Positions 37,268-48,268 are shown, counted from the first letter of the stretch. The stretch is DNA of 64,000 bases from Pantoea sp. 1.19 (GCF_001922585.1 NZ_MRBS01000002.1:186001-250000); one strand, 5' to 3'. A program made the numbers and translations. Notes: generated by a model not told the origin, from the letters alone.

Positions 37268-38419
37268 ATGCAAATCAACGTTACCGATCGCTTCACCTCC
37301 GCGCCGGCCCGGCAGATCGCGACCCGCGCGATTTTTTTTATCGCCGGTATGGGGATGTCCGCCTGGGCGCCGCTGGTGCCTTATGCCCGCGACCGCACCG
37401 AAGTGAATGATGCCTCGCTGGGCGCGCTGCTGCTGTTTCTCGGCGTCGGATCGCTACTGACCATGCCGATGACCGGCGCACTGGTGGCCCGCTACGGCTG
37501 TCGCCGGGTGATTGTCAGCAGCGTCATCACCCTGCTGGTGGCCCTGCCGCTGCTGGCCTGGCTGGCTACGCCGCTCACGCTGGCGCTGGCGCTGATGCTG
37601 TTTGGCGCCGCGCTTGGCCTGACCGATGTGGCGATGAACATTCAGGCCGTGGCGGTAGAAAAAGCCGCTGGCCGGCCAATGATGTCCGGCTTTCACGGGT
37701 TTTTCAGCCTGGGCGGCATCGCCGGCGCGGCGCTGGTAAGCACCTTGCTGTGGCTGGGCTTTACGCCGCTGACCGGTGTGCTGTCGGTGATGCTGATCAT
37801 CGGGCTGCTCCTCGCCCTGAGCTGCACGCATCTGCTGAATGATAAACCGGCGCAGAGCGGCGATCCGCTGTTTGTGCTGCCGCGCGGATGGGTCCTGTTT
37901 CTCGGCCTGCTGACCTTTGTGCTGTTTCTCAGCGAGGGCGCGATCCTCGACTGGAGCGCGCTGTTCCTCAGCGAGCAGCGCCAGCTGGCTTCCACCGAGG
38001 CCGGGCTGGGCTATGCGCTGTTTTCCGTGACCATGACCGTGGGCCGCCTGACCGGCGATCGCGTGGTGGCCGCGCTTGGCCGCCCCCGCGTGCTGGCCGG
38101 CGGCAGCCTGCTGGCGGCGGTCGGTATGGCTCTGGCGGCGGGGGGTGACAGCGTCGCTTCCGCCCTGTTGGGCTTTATGCTGGTCGGCTTCGGCGCTGCA
38201 AACAGCGTACCGATTTTATTTACCGCGGCGGGCAACCAGCAGGCAATGCCGGCGAATCAGGCGATTGCGGCGATGACCACCGTCGGCTACACCGGTATAC
38301 TGGCCGGTCCGGCGCTGATTGGCTTTATTTCGCACGCCGCTGGCTTGCAGGTGGCGTTCAGCCTGCTGGCCGCGTTACTTTTATTCGTTGCCGCCAGCGC
38401 GCGCAGCGTTACTCGTTAA
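37268..38419 (+). CDS. MFS transporter (YbjJ-like)
   Basis: About 383 residues from ATG 37268 (MQINVTDRF...), with 12 hydrophobic helices. The resemblance is to E. coli YbjJ and the fucose-permease-like branch: WAPLVPYARDR in helix 1, GLTDVAMNIQAVAVEKAAGRPMM and SGFHGFFSLGG in the middle, and MTVGRLTGDRVV. In-frame codons at 37106 and 37214 would add a non-membrane leader without a good ribosome binding site. Substrate is unknown. It ends 19 bases before rcsD in the same direction, so readthrough into rcsD is possible; this neighbour is not present in E. coli. Confidence 0.85.
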   Translation: MQINVTDRFTSAPARQIATRAIFFIAGMGMSAWAPLVPYARDRTEVNDASLGALLLFLGVGSLLTMPMTGALVARYGCRRVIVSSVITLLVALPLLAWLATPLTLALALMLFGAALGLTDVAMNIQAVAVEKAAGRPMMSGFHGFFSLGGIAGAALVSTLLWLGFTPLTGVLSVMLIIGLLLALSCTHLLNDKPAQSGDPLFVLPRGWVLFLGLLTFVLFLSEGAILDWSALFLSEQRQLASTEAGLGYALFSVTMTVGRLTGDRVVAALGRPRVLAGGSLLAAVGMALAAGGDSVASALLGFMLVGFGAANSVPILFTAAGNQQAMPANQAIAAMTTVGYTGILAGPALIGFISHAAGLQVAFSLLAALLLFVAASARSVTR

Positions 38420-38438
38420 CTGCTAAACAGGCGATGAT

Positions 38439-41087
38439 GTGTACAAGCTTCCTTTAACCTCAGGCAATGTGACGCGCTTCTTTCTGGTGTGCGCGCTGAT
38501 GCTGGCGATCTTGCTGGGCCTGACGGTGCATTATGCGGTTAATGCCTGGCTGACCGAAAAGCGCTATGTGATGGCGGGCATTACGCACGCCATGCAGAAG
38601 CGCATTGATACCTGGCGCTTTGCCACCTGGCAGATCTACGAAAACGTTGCCGCTGCGCCTTCGGGCAGCGTCAGCAACAGCCTGCAGGAGACTCGCCTGC
38701 GGCCGGATGTCTATTATCTGGAAAAAAACCGCCGCAAAACCGAAGCGCTGATTTTTGGCTCCCACGATAGCAGTACGCTGGAGATGACCCAGCGCATCTC
38801 CGATTATCTGGATACCCTGTGGGGCGCCGAGAACAGCACCTGGTCGATGTATTTCCTTAACGGGATGGATAACAGCCTGATGCTGGTTTCCACCCTGCCG
38901 CTGAAAGATATGGCGGAGCGTTATAAGGAGAGCGCCATCAGCACCATCGTGGATGCCCGACGCAGCGAGATGCTGCAACAGGCCAACGCGCTGGATGAAC
39001 GCGAGAGTTTCTCTCCCCTGCGGCGTTTTGCCTGGCAAAACGATCACTACTTTACCCTGCGGACAACCTTCAACCAGCCGGGCCACCTGGCGACCGTGCT
39101 GGCGTTCGACCTCCCGGTCAACGATCTGATCCCGCGGAATATGCCGCTGGAGAACTTCCAGCTGCGTCAGGATACCGCTTCTCCTGCGCAGGCGCGCAGC
39201 AGCGGTGATGAAGAGATCCGCAATACCCGCATTGCGCTGGCGAACCCTAACCTCGAGGTGATCGCCACCCTGAGCAACGCACCGCTGCAGCTGGTGTACC
39301 GCGTGCCGCTATCCAGTCTGGTGCTGGATACCCTGCGTAATCTGAGCTGGCCGCTGATCAGCTGGCTGGCGCTGCTGCTGCTGGGTTGCATCGGTCTGCT
39401 GCTGCTGCGCCGGCAGTCGCTGCGCCCCAGCGAGAATCAGAGCGCCGAACTGGACACGCTGCGGCTGCTCAACGAGGAGATCGTTGCCAGCCTGCCGGTG
39501 GGGTTGCTGGTGTATGACTTTGCCACTAACCGCACGCTGGTAAGTAATAAGATTGCCGAGCATCTGCTGCCGCACCTCAACCTGCAGAAGATCATTAACC
39601 TGTCCGATCAGCACCAGGGCATTTTACAGGCGACGGTGAATAATGAAGTGTATGAAATTCGCCACAGCCGCAGCACGGTATTTCCACATACCCAGCTGTT
39701 TGTGATTCGCGATCAGGATCGCGAACTGCTGGTGAACAAAAAATTGCAAAAGGCGCAGCAGATCCTGGATCGTAGCCACCAGACCCGGCAGCTGCTGCTG
39801 CAAAACCTGGGTCAGGCGCTGGCGCAGCCTGTGCGCGAGCTGACCCGCAGCTTGCAGGCGGGCGGAGCCAATGATGGCCAGCTGGAGCAGGCGCAGAGCG
39901 TGGCACGACTGGTCGATGACATCGTACTGCTGAATCAGCTGGAGACCCACGACTGGGTACCGGCCCCCGGACACTTCCTGCTGCAGGAGATCCTGAATCA
40001 GCAGGTGCGTGACATCCTGCCGCTGATGCGGCGAAAAGGTTTAACGCTGATGGTCAGTAGCGCGCTCCCAAGTGATGAGCCGCGCCTGGGCGATCCGCGC
40101 GCGGTGGCTAAACTGATCGGTTCCCTGCTGCACTACGCTATCACCACCACCACTTGGGGCAAAGTGTCGCTCACGGCGACGGCAAACGATGCGCAGCCGG
40201 ATCGCGTGCAGATAGAGATTATCGATACCGGCGCCGGCCTGCGACGTGAAGAGATAGCCAATAGCGAGTTCCCGTTCCTCGGTGATACACAGGCTGACCG
40301 TTATGGCCAGGCTTCCGGCCTGACGTTTTTCCTCTGCAAGCAGCTCTGTAAACAGCTGGGCGGCCAGCTGGATATTTACGCCCGCGACGAGATAGGCACC
40401 CGCTACGCTTTGTCACTGCCGCTGCCGGTTGAAGCCAGGGCGGAGCGGGAAGATGAACCGCTGCTGGCCGACGTGACCATACTGATGGATATCACCGTGG
40501 ATGACGTGCGGAAAATGGTTACCCAGCGTCTGGAAAGCTGGGGCGCGCAGTGCGTGAGCGCCGACGAACGCGCCGTCAGCCAGGCTCCGCAGTACGACCT
40601 GACCGTCACCGACGATCCTGACCGCCTGACACCCTGGTCGCTGCTGGTGTGTGATGACGAGGACGGGTTCCGGACAATCAGCGACAATCAGTACCGGGTG
40701 AATTTCAACCTGAGCGATGCGCTGCAGGACGCCATCCTGGCGCTGATTGAACAGCAATTATCGCAAGACATGCTGGAGGCGCCACAGGGTGACGCCAATA
40801 GCCCGACGTCGCTGCTGGCCGGCGGCTATTTTCAACTGTTTGTTGACACAGTACCGGACGATGTGAAGAGATTGTATACTGAACTGGCGAGCGGTGATTA
40901 TCCCTCGCTTGCTCAGACTGCGCATCGCCTGAAAGGGGTGTTTGCCATGTTAAATCTGGTGCCTGGCAAGCAGTTGTGTGAAACGTTAGAACTGCACATC
41001 AACGCCTGTGACAATGTAAACATCCAGTCTATTACCAGTGAAATTGACATCTACGTCAACCAGCTGATGCAGCAAGGTAACCAATAA
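38439..41087 (+). CDS. rcsD: Phosphotransferase RcsD
   Basis: 882 residues (E. coli 890). It carries phosphate from RcsC to RcsB in the envelope-stress phosphorelay. Two transmembrane helices (about 15-35 and 300-325) bracket a periplasmic domain; then come a degenerate histidine-kinase-like region, an ABL domain and the C-terminal HPt domain with the phospho-accepting His in TAHRLKGVFAML. It starts at GTG 38439. rcsB follows after one base. Confidence 0.94.
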   Translation: MYKLPLTSGNVTRFFLVCALMLAILLGLTVHYAVNAWLTEKRYVMAGITHAMQKRIDTWRFATWQIYENVAAAPSGSVSNSLQETRLRPDVYYLEKNRRKTEALIFGSHDSSTLEMTQRISDYLDTLWGAENSTWSMYFLNGMDNSLMLVSTLPLKDMAERYKESAISTIVDARRSEMLQQANALDERESFSPLRRFAWQNDHYFTLRTTFNQPGHLATVLAFDLPVNDLIPRNMPLENFQLRQDTASPAQARSSGDEEIRNTRIALANPNLEVIATLSNAPLQLVYRVPLSSLVLDTLRNLSWPLISWLALLLLGCIGLLLLRRQSLRPSENQSAELDTLRLLNEEIVASLPVGLLVYDFATNRTLVSNKIAEHLLPHLNLQKIINLSDQHQGILQATVNNEVYEIRHSRSTVFPHTQLFVIRDQDRELLVNKKLQKAQQILDRSHQTRQLLLQNLGQALAQPVRELTRSLQAGGANDGQLEQAQSVARLVDDIVLLNQLETHDWVPAPGHFLLQEILNQQVRDILPLMRRKGLTLMVSSALPSDEPRLGDPRAVAKLIGSLLHYAITTTTWGKVSLTATANDAQPDRVQIEIIDTGAGLRREEIANSEFPFLGDTQADRYGQASGLTFFLCKQLCKQLGGQLDIYARDEIGTRYALSLPLPVEARAEREDEPLLADVTILMDITVDDVRKMVTQRLESWGAQCVSADERAVSQAPQYDLTVTDDPDRLTPWSLLVCDDEDGFRTISDNQYRVNFNLSDALQDAILALIEQQLSQDMLEAPQGDANSPTSLLAGGYFQLFVDTVPDDVKRLYTELASGDYPSLAQTAHRLKGVFAMLNLVPGKQLCETLELHINACDNVNIQSITSEIDIYVNQLMQQGNQ

Positions 41088-41088
41088 T

Positions 41089-41742
41089 ATGAATAACTTA
41101 AATGTAATTATTGCCGATGATCATCCGATTGTGCTGTTTGGCATTCGTAAGTCACTTGAGCAAATTGAATGGGTCAACGTGGTCGGTGAATTCGAAGACT
41201 CCACCGCGTTAATTAACAGCCTCGCCAAACTGGATGCCAACGTTCTGATTACCGATCTCTCGATGCCAGGCGAGAAATACGGCGATGGCATCACGCTGAT
41301 CAAATACATTAAGCGCCACTATCCGGACCTGTCGATCATTGTGCTGACCATGAACAATAATCCGGCGATCCTCAGCGCCGTGCTGGATCTGGATATTGAA
41401 GGCATCGTGCTGAAACAGGGGGCGCCAACCGACCTGCCGAAAGCGCTGGCCGCGCTGCAGAAAGGCAAAAAGTATACGCCGGAAAGCGTGGCAAAACTGC
41501 TGGAAAAAATCAGCGCCGGCGGCTACGGCGACAAGCGACTGTCGCCGAAGGAGAGCGAAGTATTGCGCCTGTTTGCCGAAGGCTTCCTGGTGACGGAAAT
41601 CGCCAAGAAGCTGAATCGCAGCATCAAAACCATCAGTAGCCAGAAGAAGTCGGCGATGATGAAGCTGGGCGTGGATAACGATATCGCCCTGCTGAACTAC
41701 CTCTCGTCGGTGAGCATGAGCTCGGTTGCCGACAAGGAGTAA
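41089..41742 (+). CDS. rcsB: Response regulator RcsB
   Basis: 217 residues (E. coli 216), nearly identical to E. coli. The receiver domain has Asp10/Asp11 and phospho-acceptor Asp56 (LITDLSMPG). The LuxR-type helix-turn-helix occupies about 150-205 (LSPKESEVLRLFAEGFLVTEIAKKL). Alone or with RcsA, GadE or BglJ it controls capsule, motility, biofilm and envelope genes. It is translationally close to rcsD (TAATATG junction) and convergent with rcsC. Confidence 0.97.
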   Translation: MNNLNVIIADDHPIVLFGIRKSLEQIEWVNVVGEFEDSTALINSLAKLDANVLITDLSMPGEKYGDGITLIKYIKRHYPDLSIIVLTMNNNPAILSAVLDLDIEGIVLKQGAPTDLPKALAALQKGKKYTPESVAKLLEKISAGGYGDKRLSPKESEVLRLFAEGFLVTEIAKKLNRSIKTISSQKKSAMMKLGVDNDIALLNYLSSVSMSSVADKE

Positions 41743-41751
41743 GCCGCCGCC

Positions 41752-41779
41752 CGGGTATGGCGATCCCTCGCCATACCCG
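41752..41779. other. Hairpin between convergent rcsB and rcsC
   Basis: Perfect 12-bp stem CGGGTATGGCGA / TCGCCATACCCG with loop TCCC. Neither side has a T run. It sits exactly between the stop codons, so it may stop or stabilise both transcripts' 3' ends. Confidence 0.6.
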
Positions 41780-41781
41780 CC

Positions 41782-44625
41782 TCAGACCGGACGCGCTTTG
41801 CGTACCCGCTCAGCGTAAAAGGCCAGCGTTTGCCGCAGCTGATCGAGGGTGACCGGTTTCGACAGACAATTATCCATGCCCGCCTCCATACAGCGCTGCT
41901 TCTCTTCCGCCAGCGCGTTTGCGGTGACCCCGATCACCGGGAACGTCTGGCCTAACTGACGCAGACGCTGCGTGAGACGATACCCGTCCATATTCGGCAT
42001 ATTGACGTCGCTCAGCACAATGTCGATCGCGCTGCGGCTCAGTACGTTCAGCGCGTCGACACCGTCCTGGGCGGTTTTCACCCGATAGCCCAGCGAACCC
42101 AACTGGTCGGAGAGCAGCATGCGGTTGATCGGATGATCGTCGACCACCAGCACGGTGATATCATCATTGTCGACCTGCGCCACCGCCGAGGGCGACGGCA
42201 GCGCATTGGCCATTTCTGGCAGGTCCACCGCCACGCGCCAGATGCGGCCCAGCAGCAGCGGCAGTTCATGCGGCGTCGCGGTGCTGTGCAGCCACAGCCC
42301 CCCGCCCTGCTCCTGCGGCGCTTCGCGGTGCAGGCCGTCAAAGCGGATCACCGCCCGTACCGGAGTGCTCGGCGTCCAGGACGCATCGCCGATCACAATG
42401 TCATCCTCCTCCGGACGATCGCCGGCCGCCAGGGGGCTGACCTGCAAACCGTGATGCTGCAGCAGCCGGCGAAGAAAATCCGCCAGCGCGCTGTTGCGCA
42501 GGGCCAGCCAGCAGCGCTTCTGTTCCAGCCCCTCCAACTGCGCGGGGGGAAGCGGTTGGCTGTTGTACATCGGGATACGCACAATAAACTGGCTGCCCAT
42601 GCCCGGCTCCGAATCGACTTCGATATCGCCATCCATCATGGTGATCAGCTTTTCACAAATCGCCAGCCCCAGCCCGGTGCCCTGAAAGTTGCGCTGCACC
42701 CCGGTCCCCACCTGGAAGAAGGGATCGAACAGCCGGGTCAGCTCTTTCGCCGGGATGCCGACCCCGGTGTCGCGTACGCAGAACACCAGATAGCCCTCTT
42801 TAACCCGGGCGTGCAGAATAATGCAGCCGGTGTGGGTGAACTTAATGGCGTTGTTCAGCAGATTGGAAATCACCTGCTGCAGGCGCATCGGATCGCCTTC
42901 CAGCGACAGCGGCACTGCGTTTTCAATCAGGCAGTACAGGGTCAGCCGCTTCTTCACCACCAGCGACAGGTAGTTGGCGGTGATGTGGGTCAGCATTTCG
43001 CGCGGAGAGAACGCACGGGGCTCAATCTGCAGCTGTTCAGATTCAATTTTCGAGAAGTCGAGGATATCGCTGATGATCTTCAGCAGCAGGCTGGAGGAGT
43101 TGTTCATCGCGGTGACCAACGACTCCACCCCCGGCGGCATCTCGCGGGTTTGCAGCAGATCGAGGTTGCCAATGATGCCGTACAGCGGCGTGCGTAGTTC
43201 GTGGCTGACCGTAGCCAGAAACATCGACTTCGACTGGCTGGCCTGCTCGGCGGCCTGGGCCATCTCCTGCAGCGACTCCTCCATTTTTACGCGGGCGCTG
43301 ACGTCCACCAGCACGCAGATTGCCACATTTTCATTGCGGTAGCGCGAGTGGACAAAGCTTATCTGCAGGTTGGTATTGCTGCCGGTCAGTACGTCGACAA
43401 AATTAACCTGCTGGCCACCGATGATTTCGGTTAGCCGCTGGCGATCCTCCTGGCTGAGCAGGGTGAGATAATTGTGCGCCAGCTCGTTACTGAGAATATT
43501 ACTGCCATCGCTGGTGCGCAGAATAGAGATACCGACCGGCGCGGAAGCGACGATTTTGCGGTTGAACTGCTCATGCTCTTCCAGCCGGTGGGCATTCTCT
43601 TCCGCCGGTAAAAACATCCGCCGCTCAAACAGCCACGCCAGCGAAAACAGCACCACACCGCTGACCAGATTGAGCAGCAGCGCGTTGAGGATCAGTATCT
43701 TGAGCTGGTCAAGCAGCACGCGGGTCGGCAGCGTATACACGACGCTGAGCGAGGTGGGCGCCAGCTGGCGTTTCATCACCAGCTGCTGATAGTTATCGAC
43801 ATAGCCGAACCAGGGATTCTCGTCTGGCAGCCCGTCGGTCCAGGGGGCCGGTCCGCGGCTGAGCAGCGTATTGCCGTCGTCGTCAATCAGCGAGACGCTC
43901 ACCGGCAGGCTGCTGGCACTGAGAAACGCCTCCAGCCGGAGCGGTTGTTCAACCCCCAGCAGCGCGGCCAGCTTTCCGGCGACCCACACCGGCGTCAGCT
44001 GGGTTAAACTGCCGCTGCCGGGCTGATTATCGGCCACCACCCACCACTGACTGCGATTGCGCTGCTCTTCGCTGCCGTTGCGGAAAGTCAGCAGATGTTC
44101 ATGCAGCGCGCTGAGCGCGCTGTCGCGATCCGCCACCGAGCCGCTGAGGTTAAAGTCAGTCATGCACTGGCTATCGCCGCCGATAAAGAATACCCGGCTG
44201 ATCGCCCGCTCAGCGGAGACATTGTTTTTCCACCAGCGGATAAACGTGTTGAGGGAGGCGAGCGCGCTGCGCCAGCCGTGGCTCATCGCCGTACAGTCGG
44301 CCTCGTCAAACAGCGGGGTCAGCGGCGGCGTGGCGGATGGTGCGACCGGGGTGCGCACCGCCGCGCCGTCAGCGCCGCCGGTCAGCCGCTTTTCCGCCAT
44401 GAACTTCAGTTCGCGCGTGACGTCGGCCGCGTGGCGTACATACCACTGCGCCTGATCGACGCTGGCATTGAATTCCTGCCGCACCTGCGATTCGCGTTCG
44501 TGCAGCACGTTAATAATGTAAAAGGTGGTGAGCAAGGCGCCCAGCGTCCACAGCATCAGCGCCAGCGCCCGAAACAGGTATCGCGAGATGCGCAGCGTGG
44601 TGCGAAACGATACGAGGTATTTCAC
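41782..44625 (-). CDS. rcsC: Hybrid sensor kinase RcsC
   Basis: 947 residues (E. coli 949). Transmembrane helices at about 20-40 and 310-335 flank a periplasmic domain. A PAS-like region is followed by the kinase domain with His475 in SHELRTP and ATP-binding N, G1 and G2 boxes, an ABL domain, and the C-terminal receiver with Asp in VLSDVNMPNMDG. It autophosphorylates and passes phosphate through its receiver to RcsD and then RcsB. An insertion with Ala/Pro-rich sequence near 85-105 looks variable. It is convergent with rcsDB, as in E. coli. Confidence 0.95.
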   Translation of the reverse strand: MKYLVSFRTTLRISRYLFRALALMLWTLGALLTTFYIINVLHERESQVRQEFNASVDQAQWYVRHAADVTRELKFMAEKRLTGGADGAAVRTPVAPSATPPLTPLFDEADCTAMSHGWRSALASLNTFIRWWKNNVSAERAISRVFFIGGDSQCMTDFNLSGSVADRDSALSALHEHLLTFRNGSEEQRNRSQWWVVADNQPGSGSLTQLTPVWVAGKLAALLGVEQPLRLEAFLSASSLPVSVSLIDDDGNTLLSRGPAPWTDGLPDENPWFGYVDNYQQLVMKRQLAPTSLSVVYTLPTRVLLDQLKILILNALLLNLVSGVVLFSLAWLFERRMFLPAEENAHRLEEHEQFNRKIVASAPVGISILRTSDGSNILSNELAHNYLTLLSQEDRQRLTEIIGGQQVNFVDVLTGSNTNLQISFVHSRYRNENVAICVLVDVSARVKMEESLQEMAQAAEQASQSKSMFLATVSHELRTPLYGIIGNLDLLQTREMPPGVESLVTAMNNSSSLLLKIISDILDFSKIESEQLQIEPRAFSPREMLTHITANYLSLVVKKRLTLYCLIENAVPLSLEGDPMRLQQVISNLLNNAIKFTHTGCIILHARVKEGYLVFCVRDTGVGIPAKELTRLFDPFFQVGTGVQRNFQGTGLGLAICEKLITMMDGDIEVDSEPGMGSQFIVRIPMYNSQPLPPAQLEGLEQKRCWLALRNSALADFLRRLLQHHGLQVSPLAAGDRPEEDDIVIGDASWTPSTPVRAVIRFDGLHREAPQEQGGGLWLHSTATPHELPLLLGRIWRVAVDLPEMANALPSPSAVAQVDNDDITVLVVDDHPINRMLLSDQLGSLGYRVKTAQDGVDALNVLSRSAIDIVLSDVNMPNMDGYRLTQRLRQLGQTFPVIGVTANALAEEKQRCMEAGMDNCLSKPVTLDQLRQTLAFYAERVRKARPV

Positions 44626-44659
44626 GTCAGATCCCGCCGTCTTCTTCTTCGCCGGATAG

Positions 44660-44684
44660 AAAAAGGGCGGGAGTGCTCCCGCCC
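44660..44684 (-). terminator. Rho-independent terminator of gyrA
   Basis: Stem GGGCGGGAG / CTCCCGCCC (44665-44673 with 44676-44684), two-base loop. On the minus strand it is followed by a TTTTT run. It lies 20 bases after the gyrA stop and just before rcsC. Confidence 0.88.
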
Positions 44685-44704
44685 ATGTGCTTCAGCCTGA
44701 GGGA

Positions 44705-47341
44705 TCAGGCGTCGTCGTCTTCCGGCGCCTCATCGTCGCTGTCCACTTCAGGGGCAATATCATCCTCCCCCTCCGCCACGCTACCGTCAATAGCGTCCAG
44801 CTCCTCTTCGGCGACCGGCTCGGCGACCCGCTGCAGGCCAACCACGTTTTCCTCTTCCGCGGTGCGGATCAGAATCACCCCCTGGGTGTTGCGGCCCACC
44901 ACGCTCACTTCTGAGACGCGGGTACGCACCAGCGTGCCGGCATCGGTGATCATCATGATCTGATCGCTGTCGACCACCTGTACCGCGCCAATAACCGGGC
45001 CGTTTCGCTCGGTCACCTTGATGGAGATGACCCCCTGGGTGGCACGTGATTTGGTCGGATACTCACTGTTGGCGGTCCGCTTGCCATAGCCGTTTTGCGT
45101 GACGGTGAGGATCGCCCCCTCGTCGCGCGGCACGATCAGGGACACCACGCGATCGTGCTCGGCGAGGCGAATACCGCGCACGCCGGAAGCGGTCCGGCCC
45201 ATGGCGCGCACGGCTTGCTCGCTGAAGCGCACCACTTTACCGGCAGCGGAGAACAGCATTGCCTCATCCTGGCCGTTGGTCAGCGCCACGCCGATCAGCT
45301 CGTCGTCATCGCGCAGGTTCACCGCGATGATCCCGGCGCTGCGCGGACGGCTGAACTCCTTCAACGCCGTTTTCTTCACCGTGCCGTTGGCCGTGGCCAT
45401 AAAGATATTCCAGCCGTCGGCATAGTCGCGCACCGGCAGAATGGCGGTGATGCGCTCGTTGGCCTCCAGCGGCAACAGGTTAACGATCGGACGCCCGCGC
45501 GCACCGCGGCTGGCTTCCGGCAGTTGGTAAACCTTCATCCAGTACAGCCGGCCGCGGCTGGAGAAACAGAGGATGGTGTCGTGAGTGTTAGCCACCAGCA
45601 GGCGATCGATAAAGTCCTCTTCCTTGATGCGCGCGGCCGATTTGCCTTTGCCGCCGCGACGCTGGGCTTCATAGTCGGTCAGCGGCTGATACTTGACGTA
45701 ACCCTGGTGCGAGAGGGTCACCACCACGTCTTCCTGGTTGATCAAATCTTCGATATTGATGTCGGCGCTGTTGGCGGTTATCTCGGTGCGGCGGGCATCG
45801 CCAAACTGATCGCGCATCGCCTCCAGCTCCTCGCGGATCACTTCCAACAGACGTTCGGCGCTTTCCAGAATGCGAATCAGCTCTGCAATCTGGTCCAGCA
45901 GCGCTTTGTACTCCTCGAGCAGCTTTTCATGCTCAAGACCGGTTAGCTTCTGCAGACGTAAATCCAGGATCGCCTGCGCCTGCTGCTCGGTGAGGTAATA
46001 TTTCCCGTCGCGAATACCAAATTCCGCGTCCAGCCACTCCGGACGGGCGGCATCGTCACCGGCGCGCGCCAGCATGGCGGAAACGTGGCCCAGATCCCAG
46101 GCGGCGGCGATCAGCGCGCTTTTCGCTTCGGCCGGGGTCGGCGCGCGGCGAATCAGCTCAATGATCGGATCGATGTTGGCCAGCGCAATCGCCAGCCCCT
46201 CAAGAATATGGGCCCGATCGCGTGCTTTGCGCAGTTCAAAAATGGTCCGGCGGGTCACCACTTCGCGGCGGTGACGAACAAAGGCTTCCAGAATCTCTTT
46301 CAGCGTCAGGATTTTCGGCTGGCCCTGATGCAGCGCCACCATATTGATCCCGAAAGAGGTCTGCAGCTGGGTCAGGGAGTAGAGGTTGTTCAGCACCACT
46401 TCTCCCACCGCATCGCGTTTGATCTCAATCACGATGCGCATGCCGTCTTTGTCAGATTCATCACGCAGGGCACTGATGCCCTCCACGCGCTTCTCTTTCA
46501 CCAGCTCAGCAATCTTTTCAATCAGGCGCGCTTTGTTCACCTGATAAGGAATTTCATGCACGATGATCGTTTCGCGGCCGGATTTGGCATCCACTTCCAC
46601 TTCGGCGCGGGCGCGAATATAGACCTTTCCGCGGCCGGTGCGATAGGCCTCTTCAATGCCGCGACGGCCGTTAATGATTGCCGCCGTCGGAAAGTCCGGC
46701 CCCGGAATGTGCTCCATCAGCCCTTCGACGCTGATGTTTTCATCGTCGATATAGGCGAGGCAGCCGTTGATCACTTCGGTCAGGTTGTGCGGGGGAATGT
46801 TGGTCGCCATCCCCACGGCAATACCGGACGAACCGTTGATCAGCAGGTTAGGGATTTTGGTCGGCATGACTTCCGGGATCTGCTCGGTGCCGTCATAGTT
46901 CGGCACAAAATCCACGGTCTCTTTTTCCAGATCCGCCTGCAGCTCATGGGCAATTTTGGCCATGCGCACTTCGGTGTAACGCATCGCAGCGGCGGAGTCA
47001 CCGTCAATGGAACCGAAGTTACCCTGACCGTCGACCAGCATGTAACGCAGTGAGAAAGGCTGGGCCATACGCACGATGGTGTCGTAGACGGCAGAATCCC
47101 CGTGCGGGTGATATTTACCGATCACGTCACCAACCACGCGGGCGGATTTTTTATACGGCTTGTTCCAGTCGTTGCCCAGTACGTTCATCGCGTACAGCAC
47201 GCGGCGGTGTACGGGTTTCAGTCCATCGCGGACATCCGGCAGTGCTCGGCCAACGATGACCGACATGGCATAATCAAGGTAAGAGTTCTTCAGCTCTTCC
47301 TCGATATTGACCGGTGTGATTTCTCTGGCAAGGTCGCTCAT
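44705..47341 (-). CDS. gyrA: DNA gyrase subunit A
   Basis: 878 residues (E. coli 875). It cuts and rejoins DNA during ATP-driven negative supercoiling. Catalytic Arg121-Tyr122 (AAMRYTE), GyrA box QRRGGKG in the C-terminal domain, and an acidic C-terminal tail are present. The quinolone-resistance region [13 protein letters not shown] has the susceptible residues Ser83 and Asp87. It is transcribed divergently from ubiG. Confidence 0.98.
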   Translation of the reverse strand: MSDLAREITPVNIEEELKNSYLDYAMSVIVGRALPDVRDGLKPVHRRVLYAMNVLGNDWNKPYKKSARVVGDVIGKYHPHGDSAVYDTIVRMAQPFSLRYMLVDGQGNFGSIDGDSAAAMRYTEVRMAKIAHELQADLEKETVDFVPNYDGTEQIPEVMPTKIPNLLINGSSGIAVGMATNIPPHNLTEVINGCLAYIDDENISVEGLMEHIPGPDFPTAAIINGRRGIEEAYRTGRGKVYIRARAEVEVDAKSGRETIIVHEIPYQVNKARLIEKIAELVKEKRVEGISALRDESDKDGMRIVIEIKRDAVGEVVLNNLYSLTQLQTSFGINMVALHQGQPKILTLKEILEAFVRHRREVVTRRTIFELRKARDRAHILEGLAIALANIDPIIELIRRAPTPAEAKSALIAAAWDLGHVSAMLARAGDDAARPEWLDAEFGIRDGKYYLTEQQAQAILDLRLQKLTGLEHEKLLEEYKALLDQIAELIRILESAERLLEVIREELEAMRDQFGDARRTEITANSADINIEDLINQEDVVVTLSHQGYVKYQPLTDYEAQRRGGKGKSAARIKEEDFIDRLLVANTHDTILCFSSRGRLYWMKVYQLPEASRGARGRPIVNLLPLEANERITAILPVRDYADGWNIFMATANGTVKKTALKEFSRPRSAGIIAVNLRDDDELIGVALTNGQDEAMLFSAAGKVVRFSEQAVRAMGRTASGVRGIRLAEHDRVVSLIVPRDEGAILTVTQNGYGKRTANSEYPTKSRATQGVISIKVTERNGPVIGAVQVVDSDQIMMITDAGTLVRTRVSEVSVVGRNTQGVILIRTAEEENVVGLQRVAEPVAEEELDAIDGSVAEGEDDIAPEVDSDDEAPEDDDA

Positions 47342-47542
47342 GGAGCCGTTATCCCTCTACAATATTCCCGGATTCAAAGGTGCGAAAGTATATCACACCG
47401 GCAGGCGCGAGGGGAAAGTAAAGCAGCCTGGCGTGCGGGGTTTTTCATCCGTTTGCCGCGGGCCGCAGGCGAAGGCGACGCCCCCGGCCCGCATGGGTTA
47501 TACTGCTGCCCATACACGCTAATCTGCTGGAGTATCAGGATA

Positions 47543-48268
47543 ATGAGTTCCCCCTCAACGGAAAGCGGTCACAATGTTGACCATCAGGAAATTGCCAAGT
47601 TTGAAGCGGTGGCCTCACGCTGGTGGGATACCGAAGGCGAATTTAAGCCGCTGCATCGCATCAACCCGCTGCGCCTGAACTGGATTGCGCAGCACGCCGG
47701 CGGACTGTTTGGTAAGAAAGTGCTGGATGTCGGCTGCGGCGGTGGGATCCTGGCGGAGAGTATGGCCCGCGAAGGCGCGGTGGTGACCGGACTGGATATG
47801 GGCGCCGAGCCGCTTCAGGTCGCGCGTCTGCACGCCCGGGAGAGCGGCGTTGACATCGAATACGTGCAGCGCACCGTGGAAGAACACGCCGACGCCTGGG
47901 CCGGCCAGTATGACGTGGTGACCTGCATGGAAATGCTCGAACACGTACCGGATCCCCGTTCGGTGGTGGCCGCCTGCGCCCGGCTGGTGAAACCCGGTGG
48001 CGAGGTGTTTTTCTCCACCCTTAACCGCAACGCCAAGTCGTGGCTGATGGCGATTGTCGGCGCCGAATACATTTTGCGCATGGTGCCGCGCGGCACCCAC
48101 GATATTAAAAAGTTTATTCAGCCGGCCGAGCTGCTGAGTTGGGTAGAGGAGGCCGGTCTGCGCGAGCGCCGGATAATCGGCCTGCACTATAATCCGCTCA
48201 CCAACCGCTTCAAGCTCGCCCCGGGCGTCGACGTCAACTACATGGTACACACGCACCGCGAGGCGTGA
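47543..48268 (+). CDS. ubiG: Bifunctional 2-polyprenyl-6-hydroxyphenol/3-demethylubiquinol O-methyltransferase UbiG
   Basis: 241 residues, family length. It performs both O-methylations of ubiquinone synthesis with SAM. Class I methyltransferase motif I is [13 protein letters not shown], and [10 protein letters not shown] is motif post-I/II. The ATG at 47543 with AGGA upstream gives [21 protein letters not shown], aligning with E. coli; an in-frame upstream extension to 47102 runs through gyrA and is spurious. Confidence 0.97.
   Translation: MSSPSTESGHNVDHQEIAKFEAVASRWWDTEGEFKPLHRINPLRLNWIAQHAGGLFGKKVLDVGCGGGILAESMAREGAVVTGLDMGAEPLQVARLHARESGVDIEYVQRTVEEHADAWAGQYDVVTCMEMLEHVPDPRSVVAACARLVKPGGEVFFSTLNRNAKSWLMAIVGAEYILRMVPRGTHDIKKFIQPAELLSWVEEAGLRERRIIGLHYNPLTNRFKLAPGVDVNYMVHTHREA

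Noticed and set aside
45000..47341. Quinolone-resistance mutation in gyrA
   Set aside because: Residues 83 and 87 are Ser and Asp, the susceptible state.
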